The position numbers and the translations under genes are program-made. A stretch of DNA of 38,888 nucleotides, from IMG/VR virus record IMGVR_UViG_3300045795_000008, positions 1 to 38,888 of that record; one strand, 5' to 3'. Shown here piece after piece: positions 1 to 8,379 of this stretch. This DNA comes from a virus. Numbering within the stretch: the first letter of the stretch is position 1; each line of letters begins with the position of its first letter. The notes beneath the pieces are model-generated. The model made no database searches, was not told the DNA's origin, and saw only the letters and a list, made by a program, of their open reading frames with translations.

Positions 1-3000
1 GTTCGTCGGCGCGTACTTCTTCAGCGGAAGGTTAATGTAGACACGGCGGTTCGTGGCGTCATTAGTGACATGCACGAGACTGTAAAGATTGGGGTCAATC
101 TGCGACCAGAGACTCTGGACTTCTTCCGAAATCTTGACAGGTTCACCACCACTGAACATCATTAACCCGGCTTCACATGCTACGACACCCCAGCCTTCAC
201 CAAGCGCGAAGCTGCGGTTGCTTAGAGCACGCATCTGTTCGCCGACCGTGTACAACGGCCAATTTAGTGGCTCACTGATTCCGTTGTCCTGTGTGCGGAC
301 AAGGTGACCAAGAGTCTGGATGTACAAGTTGTCGCGGATGATTCCGGTGTCGCGCAGATACTCTGGATATTCGGCGACGAGACTCCCCGTTGGATCGTTG
401 AACGCTCCGGGGTTGATGGCATAGCTGAATCGCGCTTGACCAGCGACGACTGGTTCCTGTGTGTAGATCGGCATCATTTCGTCAACGGTTACCTGCTGTC
501 CGTTCGCCAGACCAGTCCAATAAATCTGGAAGACGGTGTCATCCGGCATGACTGCCGGAGTTTGACTCGTGAAATTCACCGACAAAAATTGTGGTGTGGT
601 GGTCATCAAGCTGCACGGGATTACAGCAGTAGCAAGCGAGATGGGCGTGTTCCCCACGCCTCCGGTTGCGGAGTAAAGCTCAGCGGTGAACTGTCCTACG
701 TTTCCGTAACCAGACGTAAACATGCCTTGGAACGTGTATGGCGTCAGCGGATCAAAGATCGGTTCGTATTCCCAATCTTCGAAAGCATCCTGCACCAGCC
801 AACCCAGACGAGCGTCAGTGCCGTTGCCAACCGTCTGCCAACAGAAACCGAAGCCGTTCTTGCCGTTAAACATGGCACCGTTAACGCTATTGGTGATGAT
901 CCAACCCTTCGGGTACGTGCCATCGGTTGAACCAGACTCGAACCCCAGACCGAGCATGTTGGTGATGTAGTTCGTGTCATTCCACACCAAGATGCGGTTC
1001 GAGTATGACGCGATGCCGCCTACCAAACCAAGGTTCACCTGTCCGAACAAATCGGAGCCTGTTTGATCAGCGGTAAGTCCCTCGAAGAGAGTCAAGTCAT
1101 TCAAGTCCACCGTGAAGACTGTGCTGACGTTGTCCATCAATGTCGTAGTCGTGCCGACGATCTGACCGTTCTCTGTTGGTGGAGCGGTGAAGTAGAAGAA
1201 ATTATCACCACCAGCGCCAGTGAAAATGAACACGCGTCCAAGAACGTTAGGCGGACCTACCGGGATATCGGACAAAGTCCAGCGGGTGTTTCCAGCGCTG
1301 TTGAAGGTGATCGGGGGCGATGGTCTGGTGATGGTGTAATCGTTCAGCAACCAGCACATGGCAACCTGGTGCTTGCCGGGAGTAGACAAACCACCGACCG
1401 TAAGGATTCCGCCCAAACCCGTTCCAACCGCATAAACAGCGGTGAACGTGAAGGTCGTGCCATTGATGACGTCAAGAACTGTCCAATTCGCTGGTGTCGC
1501 GTAAATAGCCGACGACGCGCTGGGGATTGGTATGAACGCCGCCTGCGTCGCCCAATAGGTTGCGTTGGGTGGGGACTGATTGATGTTGGCGACGAGGGCG
1601 ACGTAATTCTGTCCGCCTACGTTGACCACAGCGCCTACGGCATAGGCTGTCGTATTCAACCACCCAGCGCCAGTCGCAGGCTGGGAGAGAATAACCATAG
1701 TCTGCTGCCCTTCCCACTGAACGTAGTCCAGTTCGCAAGGATAGGTTCCGGCAGCAGGAACGCTTACTGAGAATTGAGAATTCCACGCCCCGTGATTGGC
1801 GGAATTGTTGTTGACGGCAACGATGGGATATCCCTTCAGCGCCGTCTTGGTCTGAGTCTGTGCGTTGTTGGTTGGACCGCTTACAGGAACCACCCCACCT
1901 CCCATGCCAAAGATGGCACCGTCGTCATTCACCATCTGGAAGGTGTACGTTCCCGCTTCAGAAAATTGAAGGTTGAAGATGACAATCATGCAGTAGTTCT
2001 GCGTTGCACCGCTCCAAATGACAGCGTCAGTTCCATCCCATATGCCACCGGGCGTAACGCCGAAGATTTGCATCGGCTGATCGTTATAGGAATTGGGAGC
2101 GCCCGGCAACAATGTACCCGCGCTGCTACCGTTGGGGTTGAATGTGATTGAATCGTTCGCGCCGAGAGTGAATGTCGCAATAGGACCCGGCAGGTTGATG
2201 TCGTATCCGTCGCCGGGATAGTCGTATTCGAAGGCACCGGCAAAGGCGTGGTTGTGCGGATAGAAGGTACAGACTGGCGGAGAAGCCAAGCCCACTGCTT
2301 GCACCGCACCGCCGATTGAATTGTTGTAGTTGTTGTCGCTGTTCCCAGTGATGGTTATCGTTTCACCTTGGATCAGACCATTAGGTAATGTGGTTGTAAC
2401 CGTCACATCCAGCGGAATGACTTCACCGCCAGTGCCTTCGGGCAACCCACTTGCAAGTGTGTCGTAAACGAAGCTCGTAGGGTTGGGAACAGAAGCGATG
2501 GTCTCTTGTCCGTTGTACTGATAGACCGAGTTTCCAGTGATCAAGACATTGTCGCCAACGGATAGACCATGAGGTATAGATGTCACAACGGTTACGATGC
2601 CGTCGCCATTGGTGATCGAAACTATTGGGATGGGCGGTAAGGGGACGACGTTGACGATGTCGAAGGTTGTTGCTGCGGCGTCCGCGCACGGAGGAGTTTC
2701 GCCCGGACCTTCCATGGTAAAGCGTTCCCACTTCGTGCCATCGTACCAGCGGGGAATATCCAGACCGACGCTACCATCGGTGACGGCGATGTACTCGCGA
2801 CCGAAAGCGGTCACGGACTTACCTATCGACTTTCCAACGGCCGTAAAGATTTCCGCACCATCGGCACGCATGATTCCGTCAGACGTAAGCTCAAGCGTGA
2901 TCGGTACGTTATTGGGCTGGATATAGGATTTGATGTAAGTTACGCCAACGGTACCGTAGGTGGAATGAATTGAAGAGAGAACTTCTCGGGTATCGCATTC

Positions 3001-3141
3001 GCCGGGGAGGAAGCGCATGTCCTGACAGTCAGGCGAAAGACCGTGGGGAATTGTCGGACCAGCAAGCTCAGTGTTCAACCCTCCAAAGAGAGCCCAAGGG
3101 AGCTTGGCGCGACCGCTAGGATTTGACGCAGATGCAGGCAT
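1..3141 (-). CDS. Large virion protein, probable tail/nozzle or fibre component (3' end outside window)
   Basis: The - strand is open from an ATG at 3141 to the left edge, giving at least 1,047 residues. A GAGGTGG ribosome-binding site lies about 8 bases before the ATG. The protein begins MPASASNPSGRAKLPWALF and is rich in Gly, Thr, Asn and aromatic residues, with beta-strand-like stretches, no signal peptide and no membrane segment. The part near the window edge (..WSQIDPNLYSLVH.., then ..RRVYINLPLKKY..) resembles large podovirus tail proteins such as nozzle or tail-needle hub proteins, but this is a resemblance of style, not a recognised family. It is the last virion gene visible, downstream of the capsid, adaptor-like and DUF3494 genes, which fits a tail role. 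It could instead be a tail-fibre or baseplate-like protein. Confidence 0.75.
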   Translation of the reverse strand, partial: MPASASNPSGRAKLPWALFGGLNTELAGPTIPHGLSPDCQDMRFLPGECDTREVLSSIHSTYGTVGVTYIKSYIQPNNVPITLELTSDGIMRADGAEIFTAVGKSIGKSVTAFGREYIAVTDGSVGLDIPRWYDGTKWERFTMEGPGETPPCADAAATTFDIVNVVPLPPIPIVSITNGDGIVTVVTSIPHGLSVGDNVLITGNSVYQYNGQETIASVPNPTSFVYDTLASGLPEGTGGEVIPLDVTVTTTLPNGLIQGETITITGNSDNNYNNSIGGAVQAVGLASPPVCTFYPHNHAFAGAFEYDYPGDGYDINLPGPIATFTLGANDSITFNPNGSSAGTLLPGAPNSYNDQPMQIFGVTPGGIWDGTDAVIWSGATQNYCMIVIFNLQFSEAGTYTFQMVNDDGAIFGMGGGVVPVSGPTNNAQTQTKTALKGYPIVAVNNNSANHGAWNSQFSVSVPAAGTYPCELDYVQWEGQQTMVILSQPATGAGWLNTTAYAVGAVVNVGGQNYVALVANINQSPPNATYWATQAAFIPIPSASSAIYATPANWTVLDVINGTTFTFTAVYAVGTGLGGILTVGGLSTPGKHQVAMCWLLNDYTITRPSPPITFNSAGNTRWTLSDIPVGPPNVLGRVFIFTGAGGDNFFYFTAPPTENGQIVGTTTTLMDNVSTVFTVDLNDLTLFEGLTADQTGSDLFGQVNLGLVGGIASYSNRILVWNDTNYITNMLGLGFESGSTDGTYPKGWIITNSVNGAMFNGKNGFGFCWQTVGNGTDARLGWLVQDAFEDWEYEPIFDPLTPYTFQGMFTSGYGNVGQFTAELYSATGGVGNTPISLATAVIPCSLMTTTPQFLSVNFTSQTPAVMPDDTVFQIYWTGLANGQQVTVDEMMPIYTQEPVVAGQARFSYAINPGAFNDPTGSLVAEYPEYLRDTGIIRDNLYIQTLGHLVRTQDNGISEPLNWPLYTVGEQMRALSNRSFALGEGWGVVACEAGLMMFSGGEPVKISEEVQSLWSQIDPNLYSLVHVTNDATNRRVYINLPLKKYAPTN

Positions 3142-3258
3142 TGACTAAGTCCACCTCGTAGGACTCGTAGGCACAGGGTGCCGTCTTGCAACCCAATCCC
3201 CCGCCATTGAGCGAGGGAACTACATGGGAAAAACCAACTTTCATTTTCTTAAGCAGAT

Positions 3259-3333
3259 CGGGGTGTAGCTCAATTACAGAGCAATGTCCTGCTACGGCAT
3301 AGGTTGCGGGTAAAAGTCCCGCCACCCCGACCA
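3259..3333 (+). tRNA. tRNA-like gene, anticodon GCT, lacking elbow nucleotides
   Basis: A full cloverleaf can be drawn. The acceptor is CGGGGTG (3259-3265) with CACCCCG (3323-3329), then A73 and encoded CCA (3331-3333). The D stem is GCTC/GAGC, the anticodon stem ATGTC/GGCAT with loop CTGCTAC (anticodon GCT at 3291-3293), the variable loop AGGTT, and the T stem GCGGG/CCCGC. Anticodon GCT reads Ser AGC/AGT, but there is no long variable arm as in normal tRNA-Ser. C1-G72 with A73 is more typical of tRNA-Pro. The D loop AATTACA lacks G18-G19 and the T loop TAAAAGT lacks T55-C56, so the usual D/T-loop contacts cannot form. It is on the strand opposite to all nearby genes, in a 206-base gap. It may be a decayed tRNA, a phage tRNA mimic or a tRNA with unusual identity. 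Confidence 0.65.
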
Positions 3334-3347
3334 ATTTTGAAACATCT

Positions 3348-4385
3348 TTAGCGGTGGAAGCGTGCCACCATGCGGATGTTGTCATTGACAACCCCAGCAG
3401 GTGTAGCCCCAGCGGCAAGTTCCGCCATTGGCGATTGTGCGGCGCTGCCAGTGAAAATCTGGATGCTGCCGCCATTGTCGCTCGGGAGAGTTGCCACCGC
3501 CGATGGAACCACGACGCTGTTCACGTCATTGACGGATACGGCACCGGTGTTGGCGAGTACGCGCCCGTTCTGTGCTCCACCGATTGTCGCCGAAGTGTGG
3601 GCCAAAACGTTGCCGTTCGTGACCGAAGTAACGATACTGGTGAAAGATGTGTTAGCAACGAAGTACACGTTGCAGGCTTGGGCACCGTTGATCAAAAGAA
3701 TCTGGGCACCGCTTTCGTTCACGATGGTGGTTCCGGCATCGAACACGAACGTCGCCGCGCTGTTGCCTTGCGCGTCCAGCGTGATCGAGGTCGGAATGTC
3801 CAGCGCCGTTGCGCCGAAGTAGGCACCCGGAGTATAGGTAGAAGCCGATGAACCGTTTCCGCCCGTGGCCAGGTCAGCCAGACCCGACAGAGTCGGAGTA
3901 AGCGCGTTGAAGTAAACGATAGCCGCAGCCAGATCGGTTTGATTCTGCGCCACCGCCGTAACGAACGCCGAAGAGTCCATGAAGGTTACATTGGATTCGC
4001 CGGTGATGGAGTTGGTTGGGTATGAGCCCACGTTTCCACCAGAGACTGAAGTGGCAGCCGCGAAAGTGACGCCGGAACCGCCAAGGATCGAGTAGCTTGC
4101 GGTCGAACCGAGGGCTGCGACGTAAGGTGCGTATGCGCCGGAACTTCCGAGGTCTGGATTGTAACGATAGTTGTAGCCGCTATTGCCCGACTGGTACGAG
4201 AAAATGTCAACCGACCAGATGCCGGATGCAAACACCTTGCCGAAAAAGCTGCAAGGAAGACCGCCTGTGGTGTAGTTTCCAGCGGAAATGCCGACTTGGA
4301 AGAGGTATTCGATGGTGTCGCGGTCAATAGTTGACGCTGCGAAACCGAGAGGTGGTGCGGAAAGAGTTACGACTGAATTAGGCAT
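3348..4385 (-). CDS. Virion-associated protein with DUF3494 (ice-binding protein fold) domain
   Basis: 345 residues, ATG at 4385, with GGGGAG in the leader as ribosome-binding site. Residues about 90-297 match the DUF3494 ice-binding/adhesin pattern: the opening ALGSTASYSILGGSGVT, a middle segment with TYTPGAYFGATAL, then ITLDAQGNSAATFVFDAGTT, ILLINGAQACNVYF and a closing NGRVLANTGAVS. This family folds as a discontinuous beta-solenoid with a flanking helix and usually occurs in secreted ice-binding or adhesin proteins. Here there is no signal peptide. An unrelated 90-residue N-terminal region and a 45-residue tail flank the domain. Its place between an adaptor-like gene and the large tail protein suggests a virion part, perhaps binding a surface glycan or ice-like ordered surface; that role is inferred. 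A late-type promoter motif lies 58 bases upstream. Confidence 0.8.
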   Translation of the reverse strand: MPNSVVTLSAPPLGFAASTIDRDTIEYLFQVGISAGNYTTGGLPCSFFGKVFASGIWSVDIFSYQSGNSGYNYRYNPDLGSSGAYAPYVAALGSTASYSILGGSGVTFAAATSVSGGNVGSYPTNSITGESNVTFMDSSAFVTAVAQNQTDLAAAIVYFNALTPTLSGLADLATGGNGSSASTYTPGAYFGATALDIPTSITLDAQGNSAATFVFDAGTTIVNESGAQILLINGAQACNVYFVANTSFTSIVTSVTNGNVLAHTSATIGGAQNGRVLANTGAVSVNDVNSVVVPSAVATLPSDNGGSIQIFTGSAAQSPMAELAAGATPAGVVNDNIRMVARFHR

Positions 4386-4442
4386 TATTGTTCTCCCCGG
4401 AAAAATCTGCCGGATACATTAGTCAGGTGTTACCCTGCTAAG

Positions 4443-4454
4443 AAAAGATACCGA
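4443..4454 (-). promoter_or_regulatory. Late-type 12-bp motif TCGGTATCTTTT (copy 1)
   Basis: Exact 12/12 copy reading on the - strand, directly after the stop codon of the adaptor-like gene and about 58 bases before the ATG of the DUF3494 gene. It is one of seven copies, all at leftward gene boundaries. It is read as a promoter with an extended -10 element; no conserved -35 is seen. Confidence 0.6.
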
Positions 4455-4456
4455 GA

Positions 4457-5248
4457 TTAGAATGAGCGGCGACCAGCGCCACTGCGACCGCCGCGTCCGC
4501 CATAGGGACGCTTCTGTACGCCACGGCGTTGTTTTTTGCGAACAGTCTGGGTGACGATGAGGTCAAGCTGTTCGTCGGCGATAGCCTTAGCACCAGCCGA
4601 TTCCACGTCCTCACGAGCACCCAAGAAGATGAAAGCTGTCATGTAAGCCAGAGCTACACCTAAGCGGCGGAATGGAATGACTGCGGTGGGTCCGTCAATA
4701 TCTGGACTGAAACTTACGTAGCGAAGCCTAAGCTGATTAGTCTGCGTAGCACCGGGCAAGAAAATTGTGTCCGTGCGCCAATCCCAGAAACGGAACTGTT
4801 GACCCTGACTGAGCGCCGGAGGAATGCCGTCGTTGGCTGGGGTCACTTGGCAGTAGCCGGTATTAGTGGCGTTCATCACACGTTCGAACAAGCGCAACGG
4901 GGTGATTAGATCACCGGGAAGAGTTGGAGTGTTGTGTTGGTTGCTACCATCGAAATAACCTGTCTGGGAGATATAGACCTGCACCGAAGGGTCGGTCGAA
5001 GTCACCGGGGTCAGACCGCTGAGGATCACCTCCTTGACGTTGAACTCCACGCCGTTATCAGCCAGATACTGTTCGCACATGCGCTTAGCAAGCGACATGT
5101 ACCCCCAAGTTTGTGGCCAATCATCGGTGTAAATTTCACCGCCTGCGGATTCGATAGCATCGTTGACGATCAAGCGCACGAAGTCGGAGATGACTGACGC
5201 TTGGTCGTACACACCCCCAAGGGGCAACTGTTGTGAAACTTTAGGCAC
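4457..5248 (-). CDS. Putative head-to-tail adaptor protein
   Basis: 263 residues starting MPKVSQQLPLGG. The middle region alternates predicted strands and helices. Near residues 150-200 it has FRFWDWRTDTIFLPGATQ and LRLRYVSFSP, a pattern often seen in phage head-completion or adaptor proteins between the capsid gene and tail genes. The last 30 residues are very basic and Gly/Arg-rich (RGGRSGAGRRSF), as if to contact DNA. It overlaps the preceding small membrane gene by 8 bases, so the two are probably translated together. The adaptor role rests mainly on gene order; the family is not firmly recognised. Confidence 0.55.
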   Translation of the reverse strand: MPKVSQQLPLGGVYDQASVISDFVRLIVNDAIESAGGEIYTDDWPQTWGYMSLAKRMCEQYLADNGVEFNVKEVILSGLTPVTSTDPSVQVYISQTGYFDGSNQHNTPTLPGDLITPLRLFERVMNATNTGYCQVTPANDGIPPALSQGQQFRFWDWRTDTIFLPGATQTNQLRLRYVSFSPDIDGPTAVIPFRRLGVALAYMTAFIFLGAREDVESAGAKAIADEQLDLIVTQTVRKKQRRGVQKRPYGGRGGRSGAGRRSF

Positions 5249-5453
5249 TGGGCGGTCCTCCCGCTGGAGGGTCTTTCTGGGCAGGACTGTAGGCGTGCGC
5301 CGTGATTGTTCCCAGCACGGTCCCGGTAAACGCGACGTATGAAGGGTCGAGCTTGTGGAACCACGAGAGTGCCGTGCCGGTGACGAACACGAACACCGTT
5401 ATCGGCAGGTGGTAGTCCTTAGCTTCGCTTAGAATTTTGTCAAAGAGTCCCAT
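5241..5453 (-). CDS. Small two-helix membrane protein, holin-like
   Basis: 70 residues from the ATG at 5453, which lies one base after the TAA of the upstream gene. Two hydrophobic stretches are visible, ITVFVFVTGTALSWF (about residues 18-32) and YVAFTGTVLGTITAHAYS (about 39-56), followed by a short polar Pro-rich tail. Size and topology fit a class II holin or another small phage membrane protein. No endolysin lies nearby in the window, so the lysis role is a guess. A longer reading of the same frame upstream exists, but it runs through the coding sequence of the neighbouring gene. Confidence 0.6.
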   Translation of the reverse strand: MGLFDKILSEAKDYHLPITVFVFVTGTALSWFHKLDPSYVAFTGTVLGTITAHAYSPAQKDPPAGGPPSA

Positions 5454-5454
5454 G

Positions 5455-6657
5455 TTAGTTACCCACCGTGATCCAGTAGACCGAGCCCGAAGCATTGTTG
5501 ATGCTGATGATCGAGCCGGTGTCAGCCGTAGGACCGTAGTTTGCATTCGTGAACGGAGCCGTGAAAGTATTTCCATTGGCTGAATCAAGCGTGACTGTCT
5601 GACCATTCAGGAAGGTTGCCGTGCCGACGCCACTGAAGCTGATCTGCTGACCCACCGCGTAATTTGTGTTGGAGACAATCGTCAACTCATTGGAGGTGAC
5701 AGCCACACTCGCGACTTGACCCGAAGTTCCGTAGGCACTGAGACTGAACGTGGTTGAAGTGAGAGTCTGCGCCGAAACCGGATAAGCCGCACCAGCGCCT
5801 ACGAGAGTTGCCTGAACCACGAAGGTGGATGAACTTGTGTAAGCAACTGGTAGGGTGACCGTCACTGTTCCCGCTGCCAAGGTGGCTGCCCCGCACTGAA
5901 TGCTCGGTGCCGTAAGGGGCGTGGACGATCCCATGTAAACGGGCGTGCCCACAATCGTGATGATCCCGCCTGACGGGTTCGTGATCGCTATACCCGGACC
6001 GCTGATGAAGTTCGCGACGGTCTGGTCTGAGGTGGGGGTCCCGTTGACTTGTTCGATTGTGCCTGACGTGGATGAGAATGTGATGTTCCCACCTCCACCG
6101 TCTACAATCGACGTGCCGGTTCCGGCAATGAGGTTCTGGACAGTTTGGCTGGATGCAGCCGTCCCATTCACTTTGAATTGCACAGCCGCTGCCGTGCCAG
6201 AAATTGTTATGTTTCCACCATTGGCAGCGACTGTGATGTTCGAGCCTTGCACAATGTTGAGCAACGCTTGATTGCTGAGTGCGACGCCATTGGCTTGGAG
6301 AGTTACCCCACCCGCAGAGGACGTGACCAGAGCTTGGTCGGCAACGATGTCAATCTGTGCAAGCGTGGAGCCAACGAAGACAATGGTGTACAGCCCATCT
6401 ACCGCATAGAACCAACCATTTCCATTTGGGTCCAGCAAGAAAGGATTGGGAAGCGGATCGGCTCCAAGGCTGTCGCTGTAGATCGTCGCTAGAGGCGAAG
6501 CAGATGTTGACCATGAGCCGGGTGTCGTGTATCCCGTTCCATCTTCTGTGGGAAGCGTGATGCCCGATGTCGGCTGGTTGTAAACATAGCAACTCGCCCC
6601 ACCCGCTGGGCGGGGGACGTTATCGAGGAGACCTATGTCATAGCGAGAGAGTGGCAT
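5455..6657 (-). CDS. Repeat-containing structural protein, fibre-like
   Basis: 400 residues, ATG at 6657 with AAGGTGA before it. It starts MPLSRYDIGLLDNVPRPAGG. Residues about 125-240 hold three related beta-repeats of roughly 35 residues around the pattern (V)NG-x3-S-x-QTV-x-N-x-I-x-G-x-G followed by a G-rich turn and ITxxG, for example VNGTAASSQTVQNLIAGTG and VNGTPTSDQTVANFISGPG. Such repeats are usual in phage fibres and baseplate proteins. The C-terminal third resembles an Ig-like or jelly-roll segment ending in ASGSVYWITVGN. No enzyme motif is seen. It sits in the tail/adaptor part of the block and is followed one base later by the holin-like gene. Confidence 0.65.
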   Translation of the reverse strand: MPLSRYDIGLLDNVPRPAGGASCYVYNQPTSGITLPTEDGTGYTTPGSWSTSASPLATIYSDSLGADPLPNPFLLDPNGNGWFYAVDGLYTIVFVGSTLAQIDIVADQALVTSSAGGVTLQANGVALSNQALLNIVQGSNITVAANGGNITISGTAAAVQFKVNGTAASSQTVQNLIAGTGTSIVDGGGGNITFSSTSGTIEQVNGTPTSDQTVANFISGPGIAITNPSGGIITIVGTPVYMGSSTPLTAPSIQCGAATLAAGTVTVTLPVAYTSSSTFVVQATLVGAGAAYPVSAQTLTSTTFSLSAYGTSGQVASVAVTSNELTIVSNTNYAVGQQISFSGVGTATFLNGQTVTLDSANGNTFTAPFTNANYGPTADTGSIISINNASGSVYWITVGN

Positions 6658-6726
6658 TCATTTCACCTTAAGAACGGGGAGACCGAGAGAAGAGGCCCAG
6701 CCTCCCCGCTTCGCACCCGCGTGGAG

Positions 6727-7551
6727 TTACTCGGCGGAGGCGATTCCTTTGAGCGCCGTTCCATCGACGACCACGAGTCCTTCCGCAAGCGCTGACTCGT
6801 AGCGGTCTTTGGAAATCTTTCCGAACTGATACGCCTTCTGCCAGTTGAGGATTGCTCCGCAATGGGGAATCGGGCACTGGACGCAATTCTGTGGGATAGC
6901 TCCACGGCAAGCGGGGCATGTGACCTTTACCTGAGTTACCAAGCACCAAGGTCTCTCGTTGCCGAGTGCCCTGCAAGCTATGCGGTAAATCTCAGTGATT
7001 TCCTTGCGCTTGAGATAGTCGCCGGTGTCCCAGAGCTTGTCGGCATACTGGATAAGTTCGTCGTACTTGCGGAAAAGGTTAGCCTTCGCCTCAGCAAGAT
7101 CGAAATCGAATTCAGGAGTACCGCGCTGGTGAGCCGTCATAAAGACGCCCCACGGACGCAGATCGCATCCGACATCGCCTGACGGGCAGATGATGTCCAT
7201 TGCATACAACTTTCCGTCCATCTCGACAGCTTGCATTTTGTATTCGCCGACGTTCGTCCATTGGATTTCGGTTTCATGTACGATGACCGGAGCGCCAACA
7301 TCTTCGCCTTCCTTCGGGGGAAGAATGTAGCGCCGCCCCATATAGGACTGGGCGATAGGACCGCAGTTGTAAATCCAGAGGATTTCCTTCTTAGTTGCGG
7401 CGATGGTTGATGGGCTGAGTTTCTGGAATTTGTACGGGCTTCTGCGGGGCGCGGACAAATGAGTTGCTTGCGCTGCGCCGGGATCAAGATCGGTAAAGAT
7501 CGTTTTTCCCGCTGCCCAGATTTGCTTCATTGTTGAAAGTGGATCGGCCAT
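6727..7551 (-). CDS. Unknown phage protein with C-terminal zinc-ribbon-like cysteines
   Basis: 274 residues starting MADPLSTMKQIW, with a purine-rich ribosome-binding region (GGAGAAGAG) upstream. A Cys cluster near residues 209-230 (CPACRGAIPQNCVQCPIPHCG) has three CxxC-like pairs and could bind zinc. The rest is polar and mixed alpha/beta with no family I recognise. It follows the 244-residue unknown gene by 16 bases and precedes the repeat protein by about 70 bases. Position just after the capsid suggests a head or head-tail role; this is inferred from order only. Confidence 0.65.
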   Translation of the reverse strand: MADPLSTMKQIWAAGKTIFTDLDPGAAQATHLSAPRRSPYKFQKLSPSTIAATKKEILWIYNCGPIAQSYMGRRYILPPKEGEDVGAPVIVHETEIQWTNVGEYKMQAVEMDGKLYAMDIICPSGDVGCDLRPWGVFMTAHQRGTPEFDFDLAEAKANLFRKYDELIQYADKLWDTGDYLKRKEITEIYRIACRALGNERPWCLVTQVKVTCPACRGAIPQNCVQCPIPHCGAILNWQKAYQFGKISKDRYESALAEGLVVVDGTALKGIASAE

Positions 7552-7567
7552 ATTTTCTCTTCTCCTG

Positions 7568-8302
7568 TTAAACCTGATAGAAGCCGGGACGCTTGGTCAC
7601 GTGCTTCGGCAGTGGTAGTTCATCTACGTGCTTGAGATTTACATCCTCAGGCTTCGTGCGCTTGTTCACAGGACCACTGACAGCCTGAAATAAGCGATTG
7701 ACTCCGCCAACGGGCATAGCGTCGTCCCATACGGCGTCAAAATAGTTTTCCCAATCCTTCTCATCACGCTCTCGCTTCTGTCGTTCGGCGAGATAGATGT
7801 CAAGCTGGGTGTACTGGCGAGAAGCTTCAATCAAACGGCAATACCCTTCGATCAAGTCCGCCGTAAGTTCGCGGTACTTTCCACCCTTGGTCAACTCGTA
7901 GCAGCAGTGATATGTGCCGCGCTCTGGGTACGGACCCAAAAGACAAAGACCGCTTTCCTTATCCCTGTACTGTTTTTCCCAGTCCTCTTTCGAACATGAG
8001 GGAGGAAGCAACTTCTCAAGCACCCAACGACCTTCGCCGGGATAGCGGGGGACTTGTCGATACTCCGCTTTCTTTCCGACTACGGGATTGGTTTCGAGTA
8101 GCTCTCCGCTGGGAGCCATAAACTCCGCAGAGTGGGCTCCGTCTTGGAAGTGATCGTGCCAAAGACCGCCGCGTAAGTCATACACGCCTTCGCTCCATAC
8201 AACTCGGTAGCGATTTATCCCATGCCTATTGGTTCCGAACTTTGATAGCAAGGAAGCACAGTAGGCTGGAGCTTTGCGGTCGTGCCTGATTCCCACTTCC
8301 AT
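7568..8302 (-). CDS. Unknown phage protein
   Basis: 244 residues, ATG at 8302. The start lies only five bases after a late-type motif and no Shine-Dalgarno sequence is visible, so the message may be leaderless or start at a later codon. The protein is rich in Trp, Tyr and charged residues (SEGVYDLRGGLWHDHFQDG, CCYELTKGGKYRELTADL) and has an Arg/Lys/Glu-rich helical stretch near residues 170-185. No signal peptide, membrane segment or known motif is seen. It is the first gene after the capsid terminator and so opens a new transcription unit. Confidence 0.6.
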   Translation of the reverse strand: MEVGIRHDRKAPAYCASLLSKFGTNRHGINRYRVVWSEGVYDLRGGLWHDHFQDGAHSAEFMAPSGELLETNPVVGKKAEYRQVPRYPGEGRWVLEKLLPPSCSKEDWEKQYRDKESGLCLLGPYPERGTYHCCYELTKGGKYRELTADLIEGYCRLIEASRQYTQLDIYLAERQKRERDEKDWENYFDAVWDDAMPVGGVNRLFQAVSGPVNKRTKPEDVNLKHVDELPLPKHVTKRPGFYQV

Positions 8303-8307
8303 ACACC

Positions 8308-8319
8308 AAAAGATACCGA
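8308..8319 (-). promoter_or_regulatory. Late-type 12-bp motif TCGGTATCTTTT (copy 2)
   Basis: Exact 12/12 copy on the - strand between the capsid terminator hairpin and the ATG at 8302. The terminator-then-motif order is the clearest sign that the motif starts transcription. If TATCTT acts as the -10 hexamer, the transcript would begin at or next to the start codon. Confidence 0.65.
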
Positions 8320-8327
8320 CGCACCAA

Positions 8328-8355
8328 AAGCAAAGGGCACGCCGTTAAGCGTGCC
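8328..8355 (-). terminator. Rho-independent terminator after the capsid gene
   Basis: On the - strand GGCACGC (8355-8349), a six-base loop TTAACG and GCGTGCC (8342-8336) form a 7-bp GC-rich stem, followed by CTTTGCTTTT. It lies 25 bases after the capsid stop codon. Confidence 0.7.
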
Positions 8356-8379
8356 TTCAAGGTTCTGACCTTGTATGCG

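Noticed and set aside
304-1770. Long + strand reading frames at 304-930 and 1063-1770
   Set aside because: They are antisense to the large virion gene, have no ribosome-binding sites and give proteins without plausible composition.
3116-3475. 119-codon - strand reading frame across the tRNA-like gene
   Set aside because: It overlaps the end of the DUF3494 gene, the tRNA-like gene and the start of the large virion gene; its protein has no coherent pattern and no ribosome-binding site.
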